Below are positions 33,070-45,000 of a stretch of 64,000 bases of DNA, one piece after another. The position numbers and the translations under genes were made by a program. Where the stretch lies: the NCBI GenBank assembly GCA_035235625.1, contig CP141144.1:33106014-33170013 (forward strand). Direction: 5' to 3'. Source of the stretch: Saururus chinensis. Lineage: Eukaryota > Streptophyta > Magnoliopsida > Piperales > Saururaceae. A model generated the notes under the pieces. It saw nothing but the letters and a program-made list of their open reading frames with translations. It searched no databases and was not told the origin of the DNA. Numbering within the stretch: position 1 is the stretch's first letter; every line of letters begins with the position of its first letter.

Positions 33070-35018
33070 TCACTTATACACATGGTTTTTAAATATTTTA
33101 TACACCTATTTATGTCATTTGATAGTATATGATTAGGTTAATTGAATTTCATTAGAATGTATGCATGTTAAGATAGATATTAGTAGTGTTATTTATTAAT
33201 TAATTAATCCAGGCAATGTTGCTTATTTAGGATTTTATTTGAATAAAGTAGGTATTCTATATATGTCATACACGCCTAAAATATGACTGTTTATGTTTTA
33301 TAGGTAATGCATGCTTCTTGAGACACATGGACAATGTTCAAAAAAATTCATAACACTCTTCACACGCTTTAGACAACTTTTCAAATATACGTACATGTTT
33401 GAAATATATAGGAACATGAACAGAAGAGCTTAATGAAAAGAGAAGAAAAATGAAGAGTAATATGAATTGTCCAGTGAAAAAAGGTCTTCTTCCCAAACAA
33501 GTTCTTTGACACTTAATTGGACAGAAACGTCCAGATTATAGAGATTTGAGTTTTGTTAAAATTGAGTGCGAATTTTTGCAAATAAATTGGGCATTCAAAA
33601 ACCCATTTGAATTAAATCAATGAAGAATATGTTTGAAGTTTAAAATCGATGAATGGGAGCTGATTTTGATTGAAAAGAAGATATTTTCATGTATGTCATT
33701 GTTGAACTCAAACTAGACATTTGAAGGAAATTCTCAAATAAGATTCTTGGATTTGGTCAGATATTCATGGTGTACGTTGATGTTATGATCAAATTTGTTT
33801 ATATTTTTTGTAACACTTAGATTTGAGTTGGAAAGTGGAAGAAGAAATGAATGAAAATAACTATTGAACCACCATTAATGGAGTGAACTAAAGCTTTGTT
33901 AAATGAGTTCTAAATGGTTCTACTTGTGGTGTGCTGAACAATGTGTGCATAAGCTTAATTGTGCTACGGGAGACAAAGAGAAGGAGAAGATTGGAGTTTG
34001 AAGTTTAGGTTGAAGTCAAAGTAGGAGAAGAAGAGTCGTGAAGAACTGGGATGATGGTGTCCAAATGAGAAAGCCAGAAAAGGGTAGTAACCCGACGTTG
34101 CATTAAACACAAAGTGGGCCTAACTGGGACCCATACAAATAACTAATCAAATAAGAGGCTTGAGAACAAGAAATCAATTCTAATTCAACTTATACTACCT
34201 AAATCAAATTTAATATAAACCTGAAGGCAAAATTGAAGAAAAACAGAAAACCAGAGAGGGCTCAATGCTAGGCAATTGGGCTAAGAAGAAAATTACATAA
34301 TTCAAAAGTGCTCAAGGCTGAAGTGGAACAAAGCTATTAAAGTTGTTTTCCTTTTGTGTTTTTTCTTCAATCCTTGTAAGTTTATTTCATTTTTTATAGA
34401 TATTATATTAATTAATGACTAGTTTTCTTAACTAAGATTAAGATAAACCTCTTATTACTTTTGTAGGTTTTTCTAATCTATGTGGTTCGGTTAATTTTTA
34501 AAGGTTTTTAATGTTAATTGTTCTTATCACAATTTGATTAGTGGATTAATTTTGATATGAGTGAGTCTAGTCATTCTTTTCTCATTATTTGAATTAGTTT
34601 ACATTAGTCAAATGCTTGGTTTAAGATTGTTAATTAGTAGAAGTAGGTATATGTTTTAATTTATTCATATGGACAGAACTTTTGATTTGGTTTTCTTTTG
34701 TTGAAGTGAGTTAAAACATAAATTTAGTATTTTGATTGAAGGTTTAAAAGATAAAATTTTCCATGATGGAGAGAATTAAATTCTAATATATTGTAATTTA
34801 TATATGGGAAATAAATTGATGAACATAGATGTGATAATTTAGATGTTAATAAGAGGGGATTCTGAAACTTTAGTCATTTTTCATTTAACATTTTTAACAC
34901 TTTTAATTGCTTTCCTAGTTTATTTAAATTTAAATTTTTACCTTTTATTTTTTTTCTTTCTTTTGTGCTTTACTACTGTAGATTCGTTTGCTTGTGAGTA
35001 AACAATTAAAGTTTAACA
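33070..35018 (+). repeat. Athila/Tat-like LTR, plus orientation, left arm of an inverted pair
   Basis: This LTR runs from TCACTTATACACATGG to GTTTAACA and matches the reverse complement of 35737-38162 in many blocks. These include the AGATAGATATTAGTAGTGT tract, TAGGTAATGCATG and the GGACAGAAACGTCCA stretch. It also resembles, more distantly, the TGATAAGTATG LTR family at 3498 and 18553. It is shorter than its partner, and no matching target duplication flanks the pair. Confidence 0.8.
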
Positions 35019-35049
35019 CCAAGTTTTTAGTTGAACATAACTAGGGGGT

Positions 35050-35514
35050 AAACTAAAGCAGGTCGAGAGGCATTCAGTTCCTATTTCTCACTCTCTGGTT
35101 CAGTATTCTCAATTCTCTCTTCTTCAAACATTTTTACATGATTGTCAACTTGTCGCCTAGATCTAAGAGCAGTGATTAACTGGACATGCCCCTAGTCATG
35201 TGATGAACTTGAAGCATTACTAACAACATATTGACTTTTAGGGTTGCGTATAGGCTGACTGGGAAACTTGCCTTTCTCTCTCTCTCTTTCTTTCTCCCCT
35301 ACATGAATTGCTAACTGGCCAATTTAAAGACCTTTAGGGTTGGGCAAGGATCCTCTTTGTTAAGACCATGGAAGGCAGGAAGAAGTTGAATGACTTGTGC
35401 TTTCAACTCAAAGTGTGTAGTAGTGGTAGCGGGTAAAACTATGCATGAGGGTGGATTGATGGAAATTGGTTAAAATAACTCCCTAAAGTTGGCATCTACA
35501 TTGTTATCTCCCAT
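35050..35514 (-). pseudogene. Athila/Tat-like gag relic with internal deletion
   Basis: The minus-strand ATG at 35512-35514 starts MGDNNVDANFRELF. The reading continues with FELKAQVIQLLPAFHGLNKE, homologous to IQMLPSFYGLNNEN of the gag at 20306-21780. It then jumps, near 35290, to a gag C-terminal block ITALRSRRQVDN (compare ILRSGRIVDN near 21795). Most of the middle of gag is deleted. It belongs to the right-hand LTR, whose primer site lies just upstream in the same sense. Confidence 0.75.
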
Positions 35515-35708
35515 TGTGAATGGAAGATCATTTTCAATTTCCCAACTCTCTAAGGATTGAAATCAACTCAAATTAATTAGACTGTTTGATCACGTAACCA
35601 CGTGGTCATACACTACTAATCCCCTCTAAAATGCCTCCTTGTTTTCACCCCTTTAAAAACTAGTAGAAGGGTAAACATAGTTTAGATTTAATTTGGTTTC
35701 CTTTATAA

Positions 35709-35733
35709 GTCCCCAACAATGGTGCCAAAAACT
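35709..35733 (-). other. Degenerate Athila/Tat primer binding site
   Basis: On the minus strand TTTTTGGCACCATTGTTGGGG lies next to the LTR. It is a mutated form of the TTGGCGCCGTTGCCGGGGA site at 19990. Confidence 0.7.
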
Positions 35734-35736
35734 TGT

Positions 35737-38162
35737 TGTTACATTTTAATTATTTACTTACAAATGTGCAAATCTATAGTATTTAAGCGGCTAACTCGAG
35801 TGTCAATCCCACATAGACTTGAAATTTGGAAAATTAATTTTAATCTAAATCAAATAAATCCAAATCTAGTTAATGACTTATAAAAATAATAACTAATCTA
35901 ACTAAGAGGAATTAAAGCAAATAATAATTAATCTAACTAAGAGGAATTAAAGCAAATAATAAATAAAATAAACTTAAATTACTAAAATTAAATAAAGCAC
36001 AAAAGAAAGAAAAATTCAAATAAAAGGTAAAAGCTGAAATTTAATTAAACAAAGAAAGCATTTAAAAGTGTTAAAAATATTAAATAAAAATTGAGTAAGG
36101 TTTCAGAATCCCCTCTTATTAACATGTAAATTATCATATCTTTGGTCATTAATTTATTTCCCAAATATAATGGTGTAGACTAAGAGGGTCTACATAGGGA
36201 AAATAAGGGGAAAAAGGAGAGAAGAGAAGGATTAGAGCAAAAAATTAAATAAAAATAATATGATTTCTATTGTCTATTTTAGAATAGGTTGAGGAATACA
36301 ATTTATAGAAAAATAAAATAGTATTCTTACTGAAATAAGGTAAGCAAAACTAATCCTAACCAAATTGGGAAATATACTAATTTAGGAAGGTAAAATAAAT
36401 ATTCTAATTAAGATCCTAGTCGAATTAGGAACATAATATATAACTCACAATAAACTAGAATTCAACTCTATTTATCAGGAAAAAAATTATCTTTTCAAGT
36501 TTTAATCAAAATACTAAAGTTATGTTCTACCTCGTTTCAAGAGAATAAAATTAAGTCATAAGTTGTATCCAAATGAATAAATTACAACTAATACCCAATT
36601 CTACTAATTAACAATCTTAAACTAAATATTTAATTAATAAAAACTAATTCAAATAATAAGAAAAGCATGACTAGACTCATCCAAATTAATCCACTAATCA
36701 AATTGACATAAGAACAATTAACATTACTACCTTTTAAAAACTTAACCAAATCATATATTAGAAATCTCTACAAAATTAAAAAGAGGTTCATCTTAACCTT
36801 ATTTTAAAAAAGTAGCCATTAATTGACATAGTCTCTATAAAAATTTAAATAAACTTACAAGGATTGAAGAAAAAAAAATGAAAACAACTTTATAGCTTTG
36901 CTTCTTAATTTTGTAATTTTTCTTTTCAGCCCAATAGCCTAGCGTGGAGCCCTCTCTGATTTTCTGTTTTCTTGTATTTTTTCTCTTTTTTTCTCCCTCG
37001 TGGATGTTTATATAGAATTTAGTTTAGTATCCCTAAGTTGACTAGAATTGATTCTTCACATCCTGTCCTCTATTTTCTATTGGTTGCTCATGCATATATC
37101 CCAGTCTCTAAGTTTGGCACAACCTCGGCTTCACTCTTCCAATTTATATCACGACTCAAGCAGCCTCATCCTCTTCTGGTACCAATTCCTCACTTTTGTC
37201 CAAACTCTTCTTCTCTCAATTCATCATTTGGACTCTAGTACTCATGCCGCTATTCAACTCTCAGTTCGACTCCAACTACTTCTTCATCACTATTTTGCAC
37301 CTTCAATCGGTTTAGCTCCACCAAATTCCATAATTCAGAAATCAGTTCAGCTCCTTCAAACTCCATTAATGGTGGACTGATTTCTCTCTTTTGTTCTTCC
37401 ACTTTACATAAAGAATCTAAGCTTTACAATATACAAACAAATCTAATCATAACATAAACATACACCATGAATTTCAACCAAATCCAAGAAGCTTATTCAA
37501 TAATTTCTTTGAGAAAAATTTCTTGGTCGAGTTCAACAATGGCAGCCCTGAAAATTTCCTCTTTTCAACCAAAATTAGCTCTCATTCTTTGATTTTAAAC
37601 TTCAAAAATGTTCATTGATTTAATTGAAATGGGTTTTGAAATGCCCAATTTATTTGCACAAATTTGTACTCAATTTTAACCAAAATCAAAATCTTTGTAA
37701 TATGGACGTTTCTGTCCAATTAGTGTCCAGGAACTCGTTCGGGAAGAAGTCCTCTTTTCACTAGACAATCCACATTGCTGTCCAAGTTTATTTTATGATT
37801 ATAAAGCACTTCTGTTTATGTCCATATATGTTTTTAACATGTCCGCATCTCTGAAAAGTTGTCTAAATCGCTTGTAAGCATGTCAAGAGTGTTGTGAAAT
37901 TTTCCGCACATTGTCCACATGCATTACCTATAAAACATAAACAACCATATTTTAGTCATCTAAAACATAAATAGAATAACAACTTTATTCAAATAAACTT
38001 CTAAACAAGTAACATCACCCAAATTAATTAATAATTAAATCACACTACTAATATCTATCTTAACACACATAAACTCTAATTAACCCTAAATTAACCTAAT
38101 TATATACTAGCAAATAAGTTAAATAAGCGCATAAAATGTATAAAAACCACACGTATTAGTCA
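35737..38162 (-). repeat. Athila/Tat-like 5' LTR, minus orientation, right arm of an inverted pair
   Basis: This 2426-bp LTR reads on the minus strand from TGACTAATACGTG to TGTAACA and is followed by the primer site and gag relic. A direct duplication of about 43 bp lies near 35885-35965. It is AT-rich with no coding content. Confidence 0.8.
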
Positions 38163-38579
38163 CCATAGTGCCTCTAGTCCGAAACACTAATGTGTATAGA
38201 ACTACAAGTTTTATCCTCCTATTGAAGGAATTGATATGCTATTAACACACAAAAACAAAGATAAAAAGTACACAAAAGTCCATAGAATATATTTTTAAAA
38301 AGCAACCATGCGACCAACCCTTGGCCTATTAATCAATGCACTATGAAGTTAAGACTTTCAAGACTCAACCATTTCCAAAATTCTTAGAAGCCCATATTTA
38401 GATCTCACATGGCCACCAAAGTCCTTACTAGCACTTTTGAACATTGTCTTGATCTTGTTATTCACTCGTACAAACTCATGATCCTTTTGAAACTTTAATA
38501 AATATTCATCTTCATTTGCTTCAACCTTTAACATAATTCGACCTCTTAAAATTCTTATTTTAATTATAGGTTTGAACCC
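38163..38579. other. Short AT-rich spacer, nothing recognised
   Basis: No gene or repeat unit is visible between the LTR end and the start of the minisatellite. Confidence 0.5.
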
Positions 38580-39055
38580 TAATTCATGATCTTACTTTTT
38601 TGAATATGAATATAAATTTTAGGCCTAATTCGTGCATGATATCTTGCTGATTGAATCCCCAACTTTCAACCCTAATTTATGCTATACTCTTGCCAATTTA
38701 ATCCTTGATTTTTAGCCCTAGTTATGCTATACCCTTGTTGATTGAATTCTTGATTTTCAGTCCTAGTTTATGTTATACACTTGCACATTAAATCCCTGAT
38801 TTTAAGCCCTAGTTGTGTTATTATATCATTGATTTCATCAACATGATTTAAGTCTAATTTGTGCCTATAATACTCTTGCTATTTTGATAATTAATTTTCA
38901 GCCTAGTTGTGGTATTATTTTACTGATTTCATTAATATGATTTAGCTCCAAATTCATGTCACTATATTTCTGATTTCATTATTAGGTTTTAGCCCTAACT
39001 CGCACCATTTTCTTGCTGATGATGCCCATTTGATTCAGCCCCAAATTCGGTCCAT
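38580..39055. repeat. ~46-bp degenerate minisatellite, about 9-10 copies
   Basis: Units share a TTGATTTCAGCCCTA-like core followed by TTATGC and ATAC/ATTCTTG. Examples start near 38641, 38688, 38735, 38780, 38827, 38876, 38922 and 38970. Copies are strongly diverged. The array ends about 50 bp before the large satellite. Confidence 0.7.
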
Positions 39056-39099
39056 TAATATGCTGAATTTTGTAATCTATTCCAGCCTACTTGAACGGT

Positions 39100-42000
39100 C
39101 GACTCTACAAACTTTAAATGATATAATGATTGGTGCACATTCTACACAATGTTTGGCTTTAATCTATTAATTGAACATAACTTGATCAAAAGTTATCCGA
39201 TTGGTTCGTCAGTTAGTGAGTTTGATTTATTCTTACGAACTTAGAAAATAAGTATATATTTATGTACACATCTTGTCGAGCTTTGGTGTTTTGTTCTAAA
39301 ACTACTTAAGCAAGTGAAATCACATTTGTTTAGGTAGAACGGTCAAATTCCGGTTTCACTTTGTATGTTTCATTCATTATTACGAACATAATAAATAAAT
39401 AAGGGGTCTCTTTAAACTTTAAACAATTTAACAATTTGTGCACATTCTTTACATACTTCGGTTTTAATCAATTAAAACAATATAACTAGGCTAGAAGGGT
39501 CCTTTAGCTTGATTGTTTAGTGAGTATAATTAATTCTAACGAGCTTAGCAAATGAGTATATTTTTATTAAAAATAATTAAAAATATATTTGTGACGAGCT
39601 TTGGTACTTTGTTGTAAAACTAGTTAAACGAATGAAATCACATAAGTTTAGGAAGGATGACCAAATTGTTGTATTATTTTGTCTATTTAATTAATTATTA
39701 CTAAAGTAACAAATAAATAGGTGGATTCTACAAACTTTAAATGATATAATGATTGGTGCACATTCTACATGAACTTCAGCTTTAATCGATTAAAAGGATA
39801 TAACTTGATCAAAAGTTGTCTGATTGGTTCGTGATTTAGTGTGTTTGATTCATTTTTCCAAATAGGGCAAATGAGTGCATATTTATTTAAAACAATTAAA
39901 TACACATTTGTAACGAGCTTTGGTACTTTGCTCTAATTATAGTTAAGCAAATACATTCATATAAGCTAAGGAAGACCGGTTAAATTATGTATCACTTTGA
40001 TAATTTTATTCGTTATGATGAACGTAACAAATAATTTGGAGGTCTTTTTAAACTTCAAAAGATATAACGATTTCTGCTTATTCTCAATGAACTTTGGTTT
40101 TAAGCAATTAAAAGGATATAACTTTGCCTAAATTAGGAAGATTGGTTCGCCGTTTAATATGTTTGATAGATTATTATGAACTACGAAAATGAGTATTTAT
40201 TTATTTAAAATAATTATATAGATATTTGTGACGAGCTTTGGTATTTTTTTCTAAAACTAGTTAAGTGAATAAAATCATACAAGTTAAGGAAGAACAGTCA
40301 AATTAAGCAATCACTTTGTTCATTTGATTTGTTACTATGAACGTAATAAATGAATAAAAGTACTCTTTCAACTTGAAATGATATAACGATTAGTGCATAA
40401 TTTTAACAAACTTTAGTTGTAATCGATAAAAAAGATATAAATTGACTAAATGTCGTCTAATTTGTTCATTGTTTAGTGCATTTTATTCATTCTCACGAAC
40501 TTAGTTAATACATATTTATTTAAAGTGATTAAATACGCATTCGTGACAACCATTAGTGCTTTGTTTTAAACGACTCATGCGAATGAAATAAAATAAGCTA
40601 AGTAAGAATAGATAAATTGTGGTATCACTTTATCCATTTGATTTATCATTACGAACTTAATAAAAAAATGGGAGGTCTATTTAAACTTTAAACAATATAA
40701 AGATTTGTGCACATTCTTAGTGAACGTCAGTTTTAATGGGTTTAAAGGATATCAGTTGACCAAAAGTGGTCTGATTAGTTCACTATTTAGTATATTTGAT
40801 TCATTATTACAAACTTAGTAAATGATTATGTATTTATTTAAAATAACTAAATGTATATTTATTACAAGCTGTGGTCCTTTATTCTAAATCTACTTAAACG
40901 AATGAAATCATATAAGTTAAGATTGGACAGTCAAATTGTGGTATCACTTTATCCATTTGATTGATTATTACAAATATAACAAATGAATCATAGGTCTCTT
41001 TAATCTTTAAACGATATAACGATTTGTATACATTCTTAATGAACTTTTGTTTTAATCGATTAAAATGATATAACTACTCTAAAGCTGGTCCGATTGGTTC
41101 ATCGTTTGGTACATTTGATTTATTGTTACAAACTTAGGAAATGAATACGTATATTTCAAAATACTAAAAAACACATTCATTAAGAGCTTTGGTGATTTTT
41201 TCTAAAACTACTTAAGTAAATGAAATTATATAAGTTAAGGAAGAACGGTCCAATTGACCTATCACTATGTCCATTCTATTTGTCATTAAGAACACAACAA
41301 ATGAATGAGAGCCCTCTTTAAACTTTAAACGATATAGCGATTTATGCACATTCCTAACTAATTTTGGTTGTTATCGATTAAAATGATATAACTATACCAA
41401 ACTTGGTATGATTTGTTCATTGTTAATGTGTTTGATTCATTTTAACCAACTTAGTAAATGAGTATGTATTTATTTTTAATAATTAAATTCACATTCGTGA
41501 CAATCTTGGGTGCTTTGTTCTAAAACTAGTTAAGTAAATGAAGTCAAACAAGTTAAGGAGGAACGGTCAAATTGTGGGATCTTGTTGTCCATTTTGATTC
41601 GTTATTACGAATGTAACAAATAAATAGGAGGACTATTTAAAGTTTAAACTTTAAACAATATAACGATTTCTGCACAGTTTTAACAAACTTCAGTTTTGAT
41701 CAATTAAAATGATATAACTTAACAAAAAGTTATCCGATTGGTTCATCGTTTAGTGTACTTGATTCATTCTTACAAACTTAAGAAATGAGTAAGTATTTAT
41801 TTAAAACTGTCAGATACACATATGTGTCGAGCTTTGGAGCCTTGCTCTAAATCTAGTTAAGTGAATAAAATTATATAAGTTCTGAAAGAATGGTCAAATT
41901 GTGATATTACTTTGTCCATTTGATTTATTATTACCAATGTAACAAATAAATAAGAGGTATTTTTAAACTTTACACGATATAACAATTTGTGCATATTCCT

Positions 42001-45000
42001 AACAAACTTTAGTTTTAATCGATTAAAAGGATATAACTTGACCAAAAGTGACTTGATTGGTTTGTCGTTTACTATGTTTGGTTAATTCTTACGAACTTAG
42101 TAAATGAGTAAGTATTTATTTAAAATAATTAAATAAATATTCGTAACGAGATTTGGTGCTTTGTTTTATGTTTAGTTAAGCAAATGAAATCATGTAAGGA
42201 AGAACAGTCAAATTAATCTCACTTTGTCCATTTGATTCGTCATTATGAACATAAAAATTGAATTTGGGTTTCTATTAATAAAAAGAATATAACTAGACAA
42301 AATGTGGTCTGATTTGTTTGTTGTTTAGTATGTTTCATTAATTCTTACTAGCTTAACAGATGAGTATGTAGTTTTTTAAAATAATTAAATACACATCTGT
42401 GATGAGCTTTGGTGTTTTATTCTATAACTAGTTACGCAAATAAAATCACATAATTAAATAAAGAATTGTGAAATTGTGGTATCAATTTTTCTATTTAATT
42501 CATCATTATGAATGTAACAAGTTAATAGGGGGTTTCTTTAAACTTTGAACGATATAATAATTTATGCACATTCTTTTCAAACTTCGGTTTGAATCGATTA
42601 AGAGGATATAACTAGACCAAAATTTGTCCATTTTGTTCATCGTTTAGAGAATTTAATTCAATATAACCAACTTAGCAAATGAGTACGTATTTATTTTAAA
42701 TAATTAAATTCACAATCATGATGATATTGGGTGCTTTGTTCCAAAGCCAGCTAAGCATAGGAAGTTAGATAAGTTAATGATGAACCGTTAAATTGTGGTA
42801 TCACTTTATAAATTTCATTCATTATTATGAATGTAACAAATGAATAAAAGGACTTGTTAAACTTTAAACAATATAACGATTTGTGTACATTCGCAATGAA
42901 CGCTGGTTTTAATCGATTAAAAGGATATAACTTAACCAAAAGTAGTCTGATTAGTTCCTTACTTAGTGCATTTGATTCATTCTTATGAACTTAGAAAATG
43001 AGTACGTATTTATTTGAAATAATTAAATAGACATTCGTGATGAGCTTTCATGCTTTGTTCTAAAACTATCTAAGCAAATGAAATCACCTATCATTACTGG
43101 AATAGTGAAATTCTGGCATCACTTTGTCTATTTAATTCGTTATTACGAAACATTACAAATAAATAGGATGACTTTTTAAACTTTAAACAATATAACAATT
43201 TGTACACATTATTAACAAACTTCAGTTTTAACTAATTAAAATGATATAACTAGGCCAAAAATGATCTGATTTCTTCATCACTTAGTGCGTTTGATAAATT
43301 TTTACAAACTTAGCAAATGAGTACGTATTTATTAAAAATAATTAAATATATATTCATGACAAGCCTTTGTTCTTTGCTGAAAAATAAATTAAGGGAATGA
43401 AATCACAAAAGTTTAGGACGAACAGTCAAATTGTGGTATCACCTTGTCTATTTCATTCATTATTACGAATATAACAAATAAATAGGTGGTTCTACAAAAT
43501 TTAAATGATATAATGATTTATGCACATTCTTCACAAACTTGGGCTTTAATCGATTAAAAGGAAAAAAACTTGATTAAAAGTTGTGTGATTAGTTCGTTAT
43601 TTAGTGTGTTTGATGCATTTTTAAAAATATAGCAAATGAGTACATATTAATTTAAAATAATTTAATACACATTTGTGATGAACTTTGGTGCTTTGTTTTA
43701 AATTTAGTTAAGAGAATGAAATCATATACGTTTAGGAAGAGCGGTTAAGTTGTGGTATCACTTTGTCCTTTTGATTGTTATTATGAACATAACTAATAAT
43801 TAGGAGGTCTCTTTAATTTTTAAAAGATATAACGACTTGTTCAAATTCTCAACGAACTTCGGCTTTAATCGATGGAAAGTACATAACTTGACAAAATTTA
43901 GTCTGATTGATTCCTCATTTAATACATTTGATTAATTATTATGAACTTAGAAAATAAGTACAAATTTATTTAAAATAATTAAATAGACATTCGTGAAGAG
44001 CTTTGGTGTTTTGTTCTAAATATAGTTAAACGAATAAAATCATATAGGTTAAGGAAGAACAACAAATTGTTGTATCATTTTGTCTATTTGATTCGTTTTT
44101 ATGAACATAACGACTGAATAGGTAGTCTCTTTAAACTTTAAATAATCTAATGATTTATGTACATTTTTAGCGAACTTAAGTTTTAGTTAATTAAAAGGAT
44201 ACAAGTTCAACAAAAGTGGTCCAATTTGTTCATCATTTAATACATATGATTTATTCAATCGAACATAGTAAATATGTATATATTTATTTAAAATAATCAA
44301 ATACATATTCGTGACAATTTTTGGGGCTTTATTCTAAATCTAGTAAAACAAATGAAATCAAATAAGTTAAGGAGGAATGGTCAAATTGGGTAATCACTTT
44401 GTCCATTTGATTCATTATTACGAACATAACATATAAATGAGAGGCCACTTTAAACTTTAAATGATATGACGATTTCTGTACAATCTCAATGAAATTTGGC
44501 TTTAATTATTAAAAGGATATTACTAGACAAAAATTCATTCGATCGCTTAGTGGTTTAATAAATTTGATTAATTATTACGAACTTATAAAATGAGTATGTA
44601 TTTATTTCAAATAATTAATAGACATTCGTCATGAGCTTTAGTATTCATTCTAAATCTAGTTATGGAAATAAAATCATATAAGTTGAGGAAGAATGGTCAA
44701 ATTGTGCTATCACTTTTTTCATTTGGTTTGTTACTATAAGCGTAACAAATCAATATGACTCTTTAAGCTTTAACCGATAAAATGATTTATGCATATTCTT
44801 AACGAACTTCAATTGTAATCGATAAAAAGGATACAATTCTTTAAGTTTTATCCATTTGGTTTATCCTTTGATGTATTTGATTTATTTTTATGAACTTAGT
44901 AAGCATATATTTATTTAAAATAATTAAATAGACATTTGTGGCGAGATTTGATGTTTTATTCTAAATCTAGTTAAATGAATAAAATAAAATAAGTTAAGGA

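Noticed and set aside
33070..38162. Complete LTR retrotransposon
   Set aside because: The two LTRs are in opposite orientation, differ in length and lack a shared target duplication.
41857..42939. Two similar minus-strand 62-residue open frames
   Set aside because: They are the same segment of neighbouring satellite monomers. Similarity reflects the tandem repeat, and other monomers break the frame.
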